NCBI GenBank assembly: GCA_041309225.1
Contig: JBFYZZ010000152.1
Coordinates: 14,293-78,292 of the forward strand
DNA length: 64,000 nucleotides
DNA from: JAFGLY01 sp041309225
GTDB lineage: Bacteria; Myxococcota_A; UBA796; JAFGLY01
Reading direction: 5' to 3'
This document shows positions 1 to 9,817 of this stretch, in pieces. A program made the translations under genes and the position numbers. The notes beneath the pieces are model-generated. The model was not told the DNA's origin and did no database searches. It saw only the letters and a program-made list of their open reading frames with translations. Each line of letters starts with the position of its first letter. Within the stretch, counting starts at the first letter, position 1.

Positions 1-289
1 CGATCCCGCCACGCCCAGCTTCAGCATCCCCTTCTACACGGGTGTCGGGCCCCGGCTCCGCATGGGGTGGAAGAACGAGCGCGGATCCGACGCCGCCCTC
101 CTGGGCGTGCGGATCCCCTTCGGCATGGTGATCCTCCCCAACAGCGTCCCGGTCGACGGCTTCGTGGAGATCGTGCCGGTACTCACGCTCTACCCCGAGA
201 CGAGCCTGGATTTCGACGCCGCCCTCGGTGCCCGGATCTTCCTCGGACGGCGGTCCTCCCCCCCGACGGCCACGGCCGCCGCCCCCTGA
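1..289 (+). CDS. Outer-membrane beta-barrel protein, C-terminal fragment
   Basis: The frame is open from base 2 of the window and stops at TGA 287-289, so only the C-terminal 95 or so residues are visible and the start lies upstream. The alternation of hydrophobic and polar residues, a GVRIPFG turn, an FVEIVPVL strand and a final ALGARIFLG strand resemble small 8-stranded outer-membrane barrels (BAPKO_0422/DUF3996-like). The protein ends in a short Pro/Ala-rich tail rather than a terminal aromatic residue. The family call is from general look only. An internal ATG at 62 exists but is not a credible start, because coding continues upstream of it. Confidence 0.6.
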   Translation, partial: DPATPSFSIPFYTGVGPRLRMGWKNERGSDAALLGVRIPFGMVILPNSVPVDGFVEIVPVLTLYPETSLDFDAALGARIFLGRRSSPPTATAAAP

Positions 290-295
290 GCGCGA

Positions 296-317
296 GGGGC
301 CGCCCGGAGGCGGCCCC
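296..317. terminator. Bidirectional hairpin between barrel gene and groL
   Basis: A perfect 9-bp GC stem (GGGGCCGCC / GGCGGCCCC) with a CGGA loop lies between two convergent genes. There is no U-tract on either side, which is usual in genomes this GC-rich, so termination on both strands is inferred from position and stem strength. Confidence 0.5.
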
Positions 318-336
318 TGTCCGCGGACGGCCCGCG

Positions 337-1926
<1,590 letters not shown>

Positions 1927-2004
1927 GGATTCAACTCCTTGAGTGGCAGCGGGAAGGGTCCCGCGATCCCGGGCCCTGGGGGCCCTGCTGGAGAGGGGTG
2001 AGCA

Positions 2005-2292
2005 CTACTCGACGATCCCGAGGATGTCGGACTCGCGGAGGATGAGGTACTCCTCGCCGCCGAGCTTGATCTCGGTGCCGGCGTACTTGGCGAACACCAC
2101 GCGGTCGCCGGCCTTTACCTGGAGCGGGACCACCTTGCCGTCGTCGTCGACGTGACCGCCACCGACGGCCAGGACTCGACCCTCCACCGGCTTCTCCTTC
2201 GCCGTGTCGGGAAGGAACAGGCCGCCGGGAGTCCGGGACAGCTCCTCGAGCCGCTGGATGAGCACGCGATCGTTCAGGGGACGGATGTTCAT
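2005..2292 (-). CDS. groS: Co-chaperonin GroES (10 kDa)
   Basis: Lid of the GroEL folding chamber. The 95-residue length is typical and the family motifs are present: IRPLNDRVLI at the start, the mobile-loop region SRTPGGLFLP around residues 19-28, and the VKAGDRVVFAKYAGTEIK roof segment. The ATG is preceded by GGAGGT with good spacing (CCGGAGGTCCC-ATG). It is the first gene of the groSL operon. No CIRCE inverted repeat is present upstream, so HrcA control is not supported by the sequence. Confidence 0.98.
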   Translation of the reverse strand: MNIRPLNDRVLIQRLEELSRTPGGLFLPDTAKEKPVEGRVLAVGGGHVDDDGKVVPLQVKAGDRVVFAKYAGTEIKLGGEEYLILRESDILGIVE

Positions 2293-2346
2293 GGGACCTC
2301 CGGTGGATCAGGGTGCGGGGGCCTCGGGGCCGCCCGCGCGCGCGCA

Positions 2347-2374
2347 AGCCTAGGCACCGCCGTCTGGGCGTCAA
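2347..2374 (-). promoter_or_regulatory. groSL promoter, sigma-70 type
   Basis: On the minus strand TTGACG (2374-2369) is followed after 16 bp by TAGGCT (2352-2347), about 54 bp upstream of groS. The -35 matches consensus at 5/6 and the -10 keeps the TAnnnT frame. It does not resemble a sigma-32 promoter. Confidence 0.6.
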
Positions 2375-2420
2375 GGCCACGCTGGGGCCCGGGGTGTGGG
2401 GTACCTCGGGCCTCCGGCGC

Positions 2421-2449
2421 TTGACGGCCGAGGATCCTGCCGCTACATC
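2421..2449 (+). promoter_or_regulatory. rpoZ promoter, sigma-70 type
   Basis: TTGACG at 2421-2426 and TACATC at 2444-2449 are separated by 17 bp, 29 bp upstream of the rpoZ ATG. The two promoters in this divergent region are back to back with the groSL promoter. Confidence 0.6.
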
Positions 2450-2478
2450 GGGGGGCACCTTCGGACCTGGAGGCGACG

Positions 2479-2766
2479 ATGGCCCGCATCACCGTGGAGG
2501 ACTGCCTCAAGCACGTCCCCAACCGATTCTTCCTCGTCCTGCTTGCCGCCGAGCGGACCAAGCAGCTCCTCAAGGGGGAGCAGGCCCTCATCGACGACTA
2601 CAGGGACAACAAGGAGGTCGTGACCGCGCTGCGGGAGATCGCCGCGGGCCGCGTCCTCCCCGATCTCGCCTCCTACGACGAGACCGCCGAGGCCGCCTGG
2701 CGCCCGGCGCCCGCGGCCCCCACGCCGTCGCACGAGGACGAACTCCCTCCGGAGGCCGGCCTCTGA
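2479..2766 (+). CDS. rpoZ: RNA polymerase omega subunit
   Basis: Small accessory subunit that stabilises beta-prime in RNA polymerase. The 95-residue protein begins with the typical MARITVEDCLKHVPNRFFLV block (conserved N-R-F in helix 1), then AAERTKQLLKG and the NKEVVTALREIAAGRV segment that ends the conserved core near residue 60. The remaining residues form a Pro/Glu-rich tail. A GGAGG lies 6 bp upstream of the ATG. It is followed at 56 bp by a small unknown gene on the same strand. Confidence 0.95.
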   Translation: MARITVEDCLKHVPNRFFLVLLAAERTKQLLKGEQALIDDYRDNKEVVTALREIAAGRVLPDLASYDETAEAAWRPAPAAPTPSHEDELPPEAGL

Positions 2767-2821
2767 ACCCCCTTCCCGACGTGGCCGTCCCCACAGGCCG
2801 CCCCCTCCCGTTGGAGATCGC

Positions 2822-3043
2822 ATGACCCGCAAGGAACCCACCGACGAGGCGATGCTCGACACCCGCACGCTCCAGCGCCACCTCGCGGCCGGCCGCCTGT
2901 CGTCCGAGGAGGTGCGGCGTCACCTGGCCTCGCTCGAGGACTGTGCGGATCAGGCCACCTGGACCACCACCCGCATGACGAGCGGCGCGGGAGTGAACGT
3001 GGTGCCCACCGAGGAGGAGAGCGAGGAGGACGTGGCCGGCTAG
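2822..3043 (+). CDS. Hypothetical small acidic protein
   Basis: 73 residues, no recognised family. The first 45 residues are predicted to be helical (LDTRTLQRHLAAGRLSSEEVRRHLASLEDC), with a single Cys, and the tail is acidic (EEESEEDV). There is no signal peptide or membrane segment. A GGAG sits 6-7 bp before the ATG. It probably shares the rpoZ transcript and ends one base before the convergent khpA stop. Confidence 0.6.
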   Translation: MTRKEPTDEAMLDTRTLQRHLAAGRLSSEEVRRHLASLEDCADQATWTTTRMTSGAGVNVVPTEEESEEDVAG

Positions 3044-3044
3044 G

Positions 3045-3287
3045 CTATACGTCCTCGAGGATCTCCAGGACGTAGCGCCTCTTCTTCTTGCCCCCGATGG
3101 CGTTGACCAGGCGCCGGATGGCATCGGCGTGGATGCCGTGCTTGCCGATCACCTTGCCGACGTCCTCCTTGGCGACCTCGAGCTCCAGGACACAGGAGTG
3201 GGTCCCCTCGACCTCGTGGCAGTGGACCTGCTCGGGGAAGTCCACCAGTGCCTTCACGATGAGCTCCACCAGCTCGCGGACCTCCAT
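3045..3287 (-). CDS. khpA: KH-domain RNA-binding protein KhpA
   Basis: 80-residue single KH domain protein. It carries the signature VGKVIGKHG with the GxxG loop GKHG at residues 48-51, followed by the helix ADAIRRLVNAI. KhpA proteins bind RNA, usually as a dimer with KhpB, and act in cell-envelope or division control. The start MEVRELV was chosen because GGGGGA precedes it and it matches the usual family N-terminus; an in-frame ATG 15 codons upstream has no such support. It often lies beside rpsP-rimM, but those genes are not seen here. Confidence 0.88.
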   Translation of the reverse strand: MEVRELVELIVKALVDFPEQVHCHEVEGTHSCVLELEVAKEDVGKVIGKHGIHADAIRRLVNAIGGKKKRRYVLEILEDV

Positions 3288-3374
3288 CGAGTCCCCCACG
3301 GCGGCCTGATCTCCGGTGTGACGGGGTTCCATCGCGGCCTCCACTGCATGTCGCCGTTTCTGCCTTGCCTGCTC

Positions 3375-3392
3375 GATCACCTGATCGTGATC
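3375..3392. promoter_or_regulatory. Inverted repeat in khpA/sigma-factor intergenic region
   Basis: GATCAC (3375-3380) and GTGATC (3387-3392) form a 6-bp inverted repeat around a CTGATC centre. It sits just downstream of a minus-strand TTGACG (3419-3414), so it overlaps the likely khpA promoter and could be an operator. The remainder of 3288-3582 shows no further open gene. Confidence 0.3.
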
Positions 3393-3425
3393 CTTTCGCG
3401 CGTCGACGTGTGCCGTCAAGTGGAG

Positions 3426-3455
3426 ATGACGATGGCGCCCGACCGTGAATAGGAT
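3426..3455 (+). promoter_or_regulatory. Possible promoter for the ECF sigma gene
   Basis: ATGACG (3426-3431) and TAGGAT (3450-3455) with 18-bp spacing resemble a sigma-70 promoter. An ECF-type autoregulated promoter cannot be told apart from it without data. Confidence 0.35.
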
Positions 3456-3582
3456 GGGGGCCCGGCTGCGTCCTGCCGTGTGGACCCTCGCCGCGCGCGG
3501 GAACGGATCACCCCCCCGGGGTGTCTCTCCCGACGTCCTTCGGCGCGGACCCGTGACCTCCGCCACGGAACCGGAGCCGCCC

Positions 3583-4203
3583 ATGACCGCCGCCCCCGCT
3601 CGTCAGCCCCCGCCCCTCCCCGTCGTCCCGACCGAGGCGACCCTGAAGGATCTCGCCCGGCGCGACCGCAGCGCGGCGCTCGACGGCGTCATCCGCACCT
3701 ACCGCGATCGCCTGTTCCAGCACGCCCTGTATATCGTCAAGGACAGCCAGGAAGCCTACGACGTGGTGCAGGAGGTCTTCATCAAGGCCATGCGGGAGCC
3801 ACGCCTCTTCGACGCCGACTTCCACGTCAAGGCCTGGCTGTTCCGGGTCACCTCCAACCTCTGCTACAACATCGTACGCGACCGGCGCCGGAGGGGGGGC
3901 ATCCTCGAGAGCCTCGGCCGGCGCGACGAGATCCCGGCCAGCCAGCACGACCGGGTCCGCGACGGGGAGCGCCGGGACGAGGTCCTGACCCGCATGGACG
4001 ACCTCTCCGAGGACCACCGCGAGATCCTCCTCCTCCGGTACTATGACGACCTCTCCTACAACGAGATCGCCGACGTCCTCGACATCCGGCTCGGCACGGT
4101 GATGTCCCGCCTCTCCCGGGCGCGCGCGCGCCTGGGCGCCCTCTTCGGCACCGACCACCCGGTGGTGCTCGAGGTGCTGGAGGGGGACGGGGAGACCGGA
4201 TGA
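3583..4203 (+). CDS. ECF-type RNA polymerase sigma factor
   Basis: 206-residue group 4 sigma factor. Region 2 (about residues 30-105) carries the -10 recognition helix YDVVQEVFIKAM and KAWLFRVTSNLCYNIVRDRRRR. Region 4 (about 145-195) has LSEDHREILLLRYYDDLSYNEIA and the recognition helix GTVMSRLSRARARL. The start ATG 3583 was picked for its GGAG 6 bp upstream; the open frame continues upstream without good signals. Its TGA overlaps the ATG of the anti-sigma gene (ATGA at 4200-4203), the standard arrangement of a co-translated sigma/anti-sigma pair. Confidence 0.93.
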   Translation: MTAAPARQPPPLPVVPTEATLKDLARRDRSAALDGVIRTYRDRLFQHALYIVKDSQEAYDVVQEVFIKAMREPRLFDADFHVKAWLFRVTSNLCYNIVRDRRRRGGILESLGRRDEIPASQHDRVRDGERRDEVLTRMDDLSEDHREILLLRYYDDLSYNEIADVLDIRLGTVMSRLSRARARLGALFGTDHPVVLEVLEGDGETG

Positions 4204-4652
4204 CCTGCGGCGAGGTGCGGGATCGCATCGCGCCCTTCCTGGACGGGCAGCTGCCCGAGGACGAGGCCCGGGTGGTGGCCGTGCACCTCGACGAGTGCGA
4301 GGCCTGTCGCCAGCTCGTGCTCGGGCTCGGCGCCCTGCCGCTGGGCCGGCACGGGCCTCCGCCCGTCCGGTCGCCCGAGTTCTGGGGATCCATGGATCGG
4401 GCCCTCAAGGAGGCCGCCCGGCAGCCGCCGTCCCAAGGCGAGCGGGTGAAGGCCTGGTTCCGGGCGCCGGTGACGACGTCGCGGGGCGTCGCGATCCTCG
4501 TGCTCGCCGTCCTGGCGGCTACGATCGGGCTCCACCTGGTCCGCCCCGGTGCGCCGCCCCCCCCGCTGCCGATCCAGGCCCAGGGTCCCCCGCCGCCCAC
4601 GCATGGGGCCATCGCCCCGGTGTCCCACACGCCCGTCCGGCACCAGTACTGA
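4200..4652 (+). CDS. Zinc-finger anti-sigma factor, single-span membrane protein
   Basis: 150-residue partner of the upstream ECF factor. The N-terminal domain has the ZAS zinc motif, His29-x3-Cys33-x2-Cys36, with another Cys at residue 3. This is followed by one membrane segment at about 96-114 and a short Pro-rich periplasmic tail. By family knowledge the N-terminus would hold the sigma factor in the cytoplasm until the membrane protein is released or proteolysed. Translational coupling to the sigma gene (4-bp overlap) supports the pairing. The periplasmic part is only about 35 residues, too short for a known sensor domain. Confidence 0.88.
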   Translation: MTCGEVRDRIAPFLDGQLPEDEARVVAVHLDECEACRQLVLGLGALPLGRHGPPPVRSPEFWGSMDRALKEAARQPPSQGERVKAWFRAPVTTSRGVAILVLAVLAATIGLHLVRPGAPPPPLPIQAQGPPPPTHGAIAPVSHTPVRHQY

Positions 4653-4725
4653 CACCGTCTCCTCGGTGCGAGCGGGTGGAAGCCTGCCTCAGGCCGACGT
4701 GTTGAACGGGCTCGGAGGTCCTGTC

Positions 4726-5844
4726 GTGGCGTTCCTGCTGCTCGTCCTCTGCCTGGCCCGGCCCGCGCCCGGCGCGGATCCGCCGCCGTCCGTGGATGCG
4801 GTCATCGACCAGGTGAGCGGCGTCCACGCGGACGGCCTCGAGGCGGACACGCTGCGCCAGGTGGCCCTCGAGGGGGTCATGGACTGGCTCGAGCAGCAGG
4901 ATCCCTCGGGCGCGGTCCGGATCCTCGGCGCGAGCGACGTGGAGCGGCTCCGGGCGGAGGCCCGGGGCGAGCGGTTCGGTGTGGGCCTGGAGGTGCTGCT
5001 GGCCCGGGGATACGGCGCCCGGGTGCTCGAGGTCTTCCCGGGGACGCCCGCCGAGGAGGCGGGGATCCGGGAGGGTGACGTGGTGGTCGCGGCGGACGGG
5101 GTGGACGTCCGGGCCTCGGACCCCGAGGTGGTGCGCCAGACGCTCGATCCCGCGTCGGGCCGCACGCTTCGCCTCGGCGTGGTGTCCGCCGACGGGACCC
5201 TCCGGGAGGCCGCACTCACGCCGCGACGGTACGCGACGCCGGCCGTCACGGAGAGCCGGGGGTCCGACTACCGCATCCTCCGCGTCCACCACTTCGGACA
5301 GGGAGCCGGCCAGGCCCTGCAGACGAGCCTCGGCCACGTAGGGGAGGGGGAGGCGCTCGTGATCGATCTGCGGGACACCCGGGACGGGCGGCCCGAGGAG
5401 GCCGTGGCGGCCGCGGCGCCGTTCCTCGCCGGGGTGCCCGTGGCCGGGGTCCGTGTGGGGCCGCGGCAGGTCCGCGACGCGCTCCCGGTCCCCCCGGCGG
5501 CAAGATGGACCGGGCGCTTCGTCGTGCTGGTGAACGGCGGCACGGAGGGGGTGGCGGAACTCTTCGCCGCCGCGGTCCAGCGGGCGGCGTCCGGCGCCGT
5601 CTTCGTGGGCACGCCCACCGCGGGTGTGGACGTGCTCCCCGCCTGGGTGCGCCTCGATCGGACCCGCTGGGTGCAGGTTCCCGCCGCCCGCCTCGTCCTT
5701 CCCGACGGCAGCACCTGGAGCCACGTGGGCGTCGTCCCTGACGTGTGGGTCCAGGCCCTCCCGGGCCCGGTCCTCCTGCCTCCGCCCGCTCCGCCTCCCG
5801 ACCTCCAGGTGGACGCGGCCCTGAGGCTGGTCCGTTCGCCCTGA
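4726..5844 (+). CDS. Exported PDZ/S41-family protease homologue lacking catalytic residues
   Basis: 372 residues with a signal peptide (AFLLLVLCLARPAPGA). After an N-terminal helical region there is a PDZ domain (about 83-165, GTPAEEAGIREGDVVV), then a C-terminal-processing-peptidase (S41) fold: LVIDLRD near 211 and VLVNGGTEGVAE at 267-278. In active CtpA/Prc proteins this last motif reads G[ST]ASASE and carries the nucleophile Ser; here that position is Gly275. The catalytic Lys of GxPTFGKG is Val301 (GTPTAGV). The fold is therefore present but the Ser-Lys dyad is gone. The GTG start was chosen for GGAGG 7 bp upstream and the signal peptide right after it. It follows the anti-sigma gene by 73 bp, so a scaffold or sensing role is inferred. 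Confidence 0.82.
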   Translation: MAFLLLVLCLARPAPGADPPPSVDAVIDQVSGVHADGLEADTLRQVALEGVMDWLEQQDPSGAVRILGASDVERLRAEARGERFGVGLEVLLARGYGARVLEVFPGTPAEEAGIREGDVVVAADGVDVRASDPEVVRQTLDPASGRTLRLGVVSADGTLREAALTPRRYATPAVTESRGSDYRILRVHHFGQGAGQALQTSLGHVGEGEALVIDLRDTRDGRPEEAVAAAAPFLAGVPVAGVRVGPRQVRDALPVPPAARWTGRFVVLVNGGTEGVAELFAAAVQRAASGAVFVGTPTAGVDVLPAWVRLDRTRWVQVPAARLVLPDGSTWSHVGVVPDVWVQALPGPVLLPPPAPPPDLQVDAALRLVRSP

Positions 5845-5941
5845 TCGCGTCCGGGACGCGGTGGATCGGAAGACACGGGTCGTCACCGACGCCTTGGACC
5901 CGGGACGTGGAAACCGATAACGGGGGGGCGAATCGGACCCG

Positions 5942-7261
5942 TTGAACCGCACCCCCGGCATGCCGACCCGCACCCCGATCGATGCGCTCCTGAAGCACAT
6001 GGACACCGGAGCCACCGGCGTGCTGTCCGTCGACCTGCCCGACTCGCCCGTCCGTATCCACCTCTCCGACGGCGAGATCGTGGCCGCCACGTCCGACGAC
6101 GATGCGAGCGACATCCTCCACCGGCTGGTCCACGCGGGCGTGCTCGGGACGGACGACCTCGTGGGGATGGAGGTGGCGCTCGCGGACGGGGCCTCGATGT
6201 CGGGGCTCCTCTCGGGGAGCGTCCCGCACGACGCAGTGCTGGCGCACTACACCGCCCGCTTCGAGGAGAACCTCGCCCGGTTCCTGCTCGCCCGGACCTC
6301 CGCGCGCTTCGAGGCCCGCGCGGCGGGGCACGCGGGATTTCCGAGGCTCGGACCCGATCCCTCGGACCTCGTCCTCCGCGTCCGGTCGATTGCCGAGCGG
6401 GGACGCGACCTCCTCGAGACCGCCGCGACCCGGCGTCTCGGACCGGGATCGGTGGCCGCCTCCCCCGGGGACGCCGGGTTGCTGGCGCTCGTCGGCGACG
6501 GAGTCGTGGTCCGGGACGTCCTCGCCTGCAGCCCCGAACAGCCCGTGGCCACGGCGGCTCGGCTCCAGGGCCTCGTGGAGCGCGAGGTCCTCGCGATCCT
6601 GGAGGACGCCGCCCCGGAGCCGGTCGTGGGGCCCACCCCCGAGGCACTGGATCCCACGCTGGTGGAGCCGAGCGTCGAGGAGCGCTTCTCCATCGATCCC
6701 GGCCGCCCCGCGGGGTTGGGCGAGTTCGTGGTCGAGAAGCACCTCCTCGACTACGTGGACCTCGAGACGGGCGCTGCCGAGCGCCCGCCCGATCCTGAGG
6801 ACGACGTGATCCTCGAGATGGAGGACGGGGAGGGGACCCGGGCCGCGCGCTCGGGGGCGGTGACCCTGGCCCTCGGCGGGCCGATGCTGTCCCGGGAGGA
6901 GGCGCTGAGGAAGGCCGAGGTCACCAACGAGGTGCTCCGCGCGGTGGCGGCCGAGTTCCAGGAGACCGAGGGTTCCGGTGCGGGCTGGGCGCGGATCCAG
7001 GCGGTGCTCCAGGGAGCGCCGACGCGGTACCAGGCCCTGTTCCGCGGCGTCGTCGCCCACCGCGACGGCTCGATGGACGCCGAGATGTTCGTACAGAACC
7101 TGCAGAAGCGCCCGGACGGGGAGCGGAGGCGCACGGCCAACGGCGCCCTGCAGGACCTGGTCGACCGATCCCTCACCCTGGCCGCCGAGTGCATCGAGGG
7201 TCCACGCCTGGACGGCATGCTCGATCGCATCGCGGGCTTCCAGAAGCGCCTGGGGCTGTGA
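5942..7261 (+). CDS. DUF4388-like domain protein
   Basis: 439-residue cytoplasmic protein without signal or membrane segments. The N-terminal region (GVLSVDLPDSPVRIHLSDGEIVAA) resembles DUF4388/PATAN-type domains found in deltaproteobacterial and cyanobacterial signalling proteins. The middle is acidic and variable, and the last 110 residues are helical and well ordered (SREEALRKAEVTNEVLRAVA onwards). A TTG at 5942 gives the longest form and an ATG at 5960 is an equally possible start; neither has a clear ribosome site. The stop overlaps the GTG of the next gene (GTGA), so the two are translationally coupled. Precise function unknown. Confidence 0.65.
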   Translation: MNRTPGMPTRTPIDALLKHMDTGATGVLSVDLPDSPVRIHLSDGEIVAATSDDDASDILHRLVHAGVLGTDDLVGMEVALADGASMSGLLSGSVPHDAVLAHYTARFEENLARFLLARTSARFEARAAGHAGFPRLGPDPSDLVLRVRSIAERGRDLLETAATRRLGPGSVAASPGDAGLLALVGDGVVVRDVLACSPEQPVATAARLQGLVEREVLAILEDAAPEPVVGPTPEALDPTLVEPSVEERFSIDPGRPAGLGEFVVEKHLLDYVDLETGAAERPPDPEDDVILEMEDGEGTRAARSGAVTLALGGPMLSREEALRKAEVTNEVLRAVAAEFQETEGSGAGWARIQAVLQGAPTRYQALFRGVVAHRDGSMDAEMFVQNLQKRPDGERRRTANGALQDLVDRSLTLAAECIEGPRLDGMLDRIAGFQKRLGL

Positions 7262-8283
7262 GTCCCCGCTGGGGTGCGCTCGGGCTGCTGGGGCTGGTGG
7301 GCGCGTTCGCGCCGGCCGGAGCCCAGCCCGAGGAGCCGGGGTCCGGGCCGGACACGACGCCCGTGGGCCTGGAGGTCCCCGTCGAGGCGGTCGCGGTCGT
7401 CGGCCCCTTCGACGAGGGCGCGGTCCCGCCGGCCGTGGCCGGGGCGGCCCGGGCGAGCCGTGGCCTGCCGTTGGGGGAGCGGGTAGGGGCGGTGAGCGCG
7501 CCGTTCCTGGGCCTGCCCCACGTGGACGGCCCCACGGGCGAGGGGCGGGAGCCGGACGAGGATCCGCCGGCCCGCTACGACGCCTTCGACTGCCTCACCT
7601 TCGTGGAGGAGGTGCTGGCCCTCGTGCTGGCTCCGGATCCGGCCGAGGTGGGCACCTACCGGACCGCCCTGCGGTTCCTGGACGGGCAGGCCACGTACGC
7701 GACCAGGAACCACTTCTTCGAGTGGGAGTGGGTGCCCCGCAACGTGGCCAGCGGGTTTCTCGAGGACGTCACCGAGGCCCTCGGGGGCGCCGTGGTCCAC
7801 GAGAAGGAGGTGTCCACGCAGGTCTGGAACCGGTGGCGACGGCGACCGCGGTTCGTGCTGCCCGACGAGCGCTTCCCCACGGGACGCTTCCGCCTGGCCG
7901 TCCTCCCCCTCGAGGCGGCGCTGGCCGCGGTGTCCCGCATCCCCCCGGGCGCGATCGTGGTCACCGTCCGCACGCCCGTCCCCCACCTCCCCCTGGTCGT
8001 GACCCACGTGGGGCTCATGGTCCCGGGACGGGTGCCGACGATGCGGCACGCCACCCACATGAGCACGCATAACGTCCGCGACGACTCGCTCGCGTGGTAC
8101 GTCCAGCACCTCAAGGAGTACACGCGCTGGCCCGTGGCCGGGATCCAGGTGCTCCTGCCCAGGGAGCAGGGTCCCCGGATCGGGGCCCTGGCCCCCCCAC
8201 CGGACCTCGCCCCCCCGCCCGTGCCCGCTCCGCCGTCGGTCCCCCCGCCCCCGGAGGAACCGGATCCGCCGACCCCGGGATAG
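7258..8283 (+). CDS. DUF1460 family secreted amidase-like protein
   Basis: 341 residues with a signal peptide ending near AGA (22). The NlpC/P60-like DUF1460 core shows the nucleophile segment AFDCLTFVEEVLALV (Cys112) and the catalytic His in VVTHVGLMV (His250), followed by MRHAT. Characterised relatives in Bacteroides are cell-wall muropeptide or N-acetylmuramoyl-L-alanine amidases, so a periplasmic peptidoglycan role is likely. The C-terminal 40 residues are almost all Pro with a few charges, a probable disordered tail. The GTG start overlaps the upstream stop, and a signal peptide begins immediately after it. Confidence 0.8.
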   Translation: MSPRWGALGLLGLVGAFAPAGAQPEEPGSGPDTTPVGLEVPVEAVAVVGPFDEGAVPPAVAGAARASRGLPLGERVGAVSAPFLGLPHVDGPTGEGREPDEDPPARYDAFDCLTFVEEVLALVLAPDPAEVGTYRTALRFLDGQATYATRNHFFEWEWVPRNVASGFLEDVTEALGGAVVHEKEVSTQVWNRWRRRPRFVLPDERFPTGRFRLAVLPLEAALAAVSRIPPGAIVVTVRTPVPHLPLVVTHVGLMVPGRVPTMRHATHMSTHNVRDDSLAWYVQHLKEYTRWPVAGIQVLLPREQGPRIGALAPPPDLAPPPVPAPPSVPPPPEEPDPPTPG

Positions 8284-8308
8284 GCAGGGACGTTCCCAGG
8301 GAGGCGAG

Positions 8309-9808
8309 ATGACCCTCCGCCGCTTCCAGGTGCGCCACCCGGAGGGGAGCGCCGGGGCCATCCGGGAGCCCTTGCTCCTCGAGCGCGGCTTCCGGGAATA
8401 CGATGCCCGGTGGCTCGTGGACCGGGAGGTGAACCTCTCCGGTCTCGTGCGGCTCGGCCGGGCCTTCGGGGCGCTCCTCCTCGAACTGGATCCCGGGACC
8501 CGCCAGGTGATCCTCGGCCACGACTACCGGGCCTACGCCCAGCGCTGCGCGCACGCGGTGGGGCTCGGGCTCGTGGGCGCCGGCCTGGAGGTGGCGGACA
8601 TCGGCCTCGCCACCACGCCCATGGCCTACTTCGCCCAGTTCCACCTGGGCATCCCGGCTTTGGCCCAGATCACCGCCAGCCACAACGAGAACGGCTGGAC
8701 TGGCGTGAAGATGGGGCAGGGCCTCGCCTGCACCTTGGGCCCCGAGGAGATGGATCGGCTCCGGGCGCTCGCCCTGGAGGGCGAGCCCGGAGGTCGCCCG
8801 GGCGGCGCGTATCGCCGGGTGGAGGGGGTGGAGCGGGCCTACGTCGCGGATCTGCTGTCCGCGGGAGTGCTGGCCGGACGCCGCCGGGTGGTGCTCGCCA
8901 CGGGCCACGGGACGCCGGGGCCCGTGGCGCTCGAGGTGCTCCGCGGTGCCGGTTGCGAGGTGATCCCCCTCCATACCGACCTGGACTGGACCTTCCCTCA
9001 CGGGAACCCCAATCCCGAGGCGGAGTCGTTCCTCGCCGCCCTCCGGGAGGCGGTGGCCGGAGCCGAGGGGGCACTCGGCCTCGGTCTCGACGGAGACGGG
9101 GATCGGCTCGGCGTGGTCGACGAGGCCGGCCGCACGATCTATGCGGACAAGGTCGGCCTCCTCCTCGCCCGGTGGGTGGCGGGCCGCGTGGAGGATCCCC
9201 GGTTCGTGGTGGACGTGAAGTGCACCGGGCTGGTCACCGATCCCGCCGTTCTGCCGGGCCACGTCACCTGGGAGAGGACCGGCCACTCGTACATCAAGCG
9301 CGCCGTGGCGCGCGAGGCCGCCCACCTCGGATTCGAGCGCAGCGGCCACTTCTTCTTCCGCCCCCCGTTCGGGCGGGGCTACGACGACGGCCTCCTCTCC
9401 GCCCTGCACCTGCTCCGGATGCTGGATGCGACCGGCCGCACGCTCCGGGATCTCGCCGACGCGCTGCCCCCCACCTTCCAGTCGCCCAACCTCCAGCCTC
9501 CCGTGGATGACGCCCGCAAGTACGCGGTGGTGGAGGCCGTCCTCGGCCAGCTCCAGGCCCTCGCGGCCGCGGGCGGGGCGCTCGCAGGCGTGCCCCTGGT
9601 CCGGGTGGTGGCGATCAACGGGGCCCGGGCCGAGTGCGCCGACGGCTCCTGGCTGCTCGTCCGGGCCTCGTCCAACCGCCCCTCGCTCGTGGTGATGGCC
9701 GAGAGCCGGTCGGGCCCGGAGCGGACGCGCGCCCTCGTCGCCGAGGCCGGGCGCATGCTGGCTGCACTCCCCGGCGTGCCGCCGTTCGAGGAGTGGACGG
9801 CGGGGTAG
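8309..9808 (+). CDS. Phosphomannomutase/phosphoglucomutase
   Basis: 499 residues of the alpha-D-phosphohexomutase family, which interconverts hexose 1- and 6-phosphates for sugar-nucleotide synthesis. Four family signatures are visible: the phospho-serine loop TASHNENGWTGVK (Ser124), the metal loop DGDGDR (261-266), the sugar-specificity region and the FERSGHFFF loop near 345, and a C-terminal phosphate-binding segment SSNRPS. The ATG has GGAGG 5 bp upstream. It is probably co-transcribed with the DUF1460 gene 25 bp before it. Substrate (mannose or glucose) cannot be fixed from sequence. Confidence 0.92.
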   Translation: MTLRRFQVRHPEGSAGAIREPLLLERGFREYDARWLVDREVNLSGLVRLGRAFGALLLELDPGTRQVILGHDYRAYAQRCAHAVGLGLVGAGLEVADIGLATTPMAYFAQFHLGIPALAQITASHNENGWTGVKMGQGLACTLGPEEMDRLRALALEGEPGGRPGGAYRRVEGVERAYVADLLSAGVLAGRRRVVLATGHGTPGPVALEVLRGAGCEVIPLHTDLDWTFPHGNPNPEAESFLAALREAVAGAEGALGLGLDGDGDRLGVVDEAGRTIYADKVGLLLARWVAGRVEDPRFVVDVKCTGLVTDPAVLPGHVTWERTGHSYIKRAVAREAAHLGFERSGHFFFRPPFGRGYDDGLLSALHLLRMLDATGRTLRDLADALPPTFQSPNLQPPVDDARKYAVVEAVLGQLQALAAAGGALAGVPLVRVVAINGARAECADGSWLLVRASSNRPSLVVMAESRSGPERTRALVAEAGRMLAALPGVPPFEEWTAG

Positions 9809-9817
9809 GCCGCCTCG

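Noticed and set aside
2293..2478. CIRCE or sigma-32 control of groSL
   Set aside because: No TTAGCACTC-N9-GAGTGCTAA repeat and no sigma-32-like hexamers; a sigma-70 promoter explains the region.
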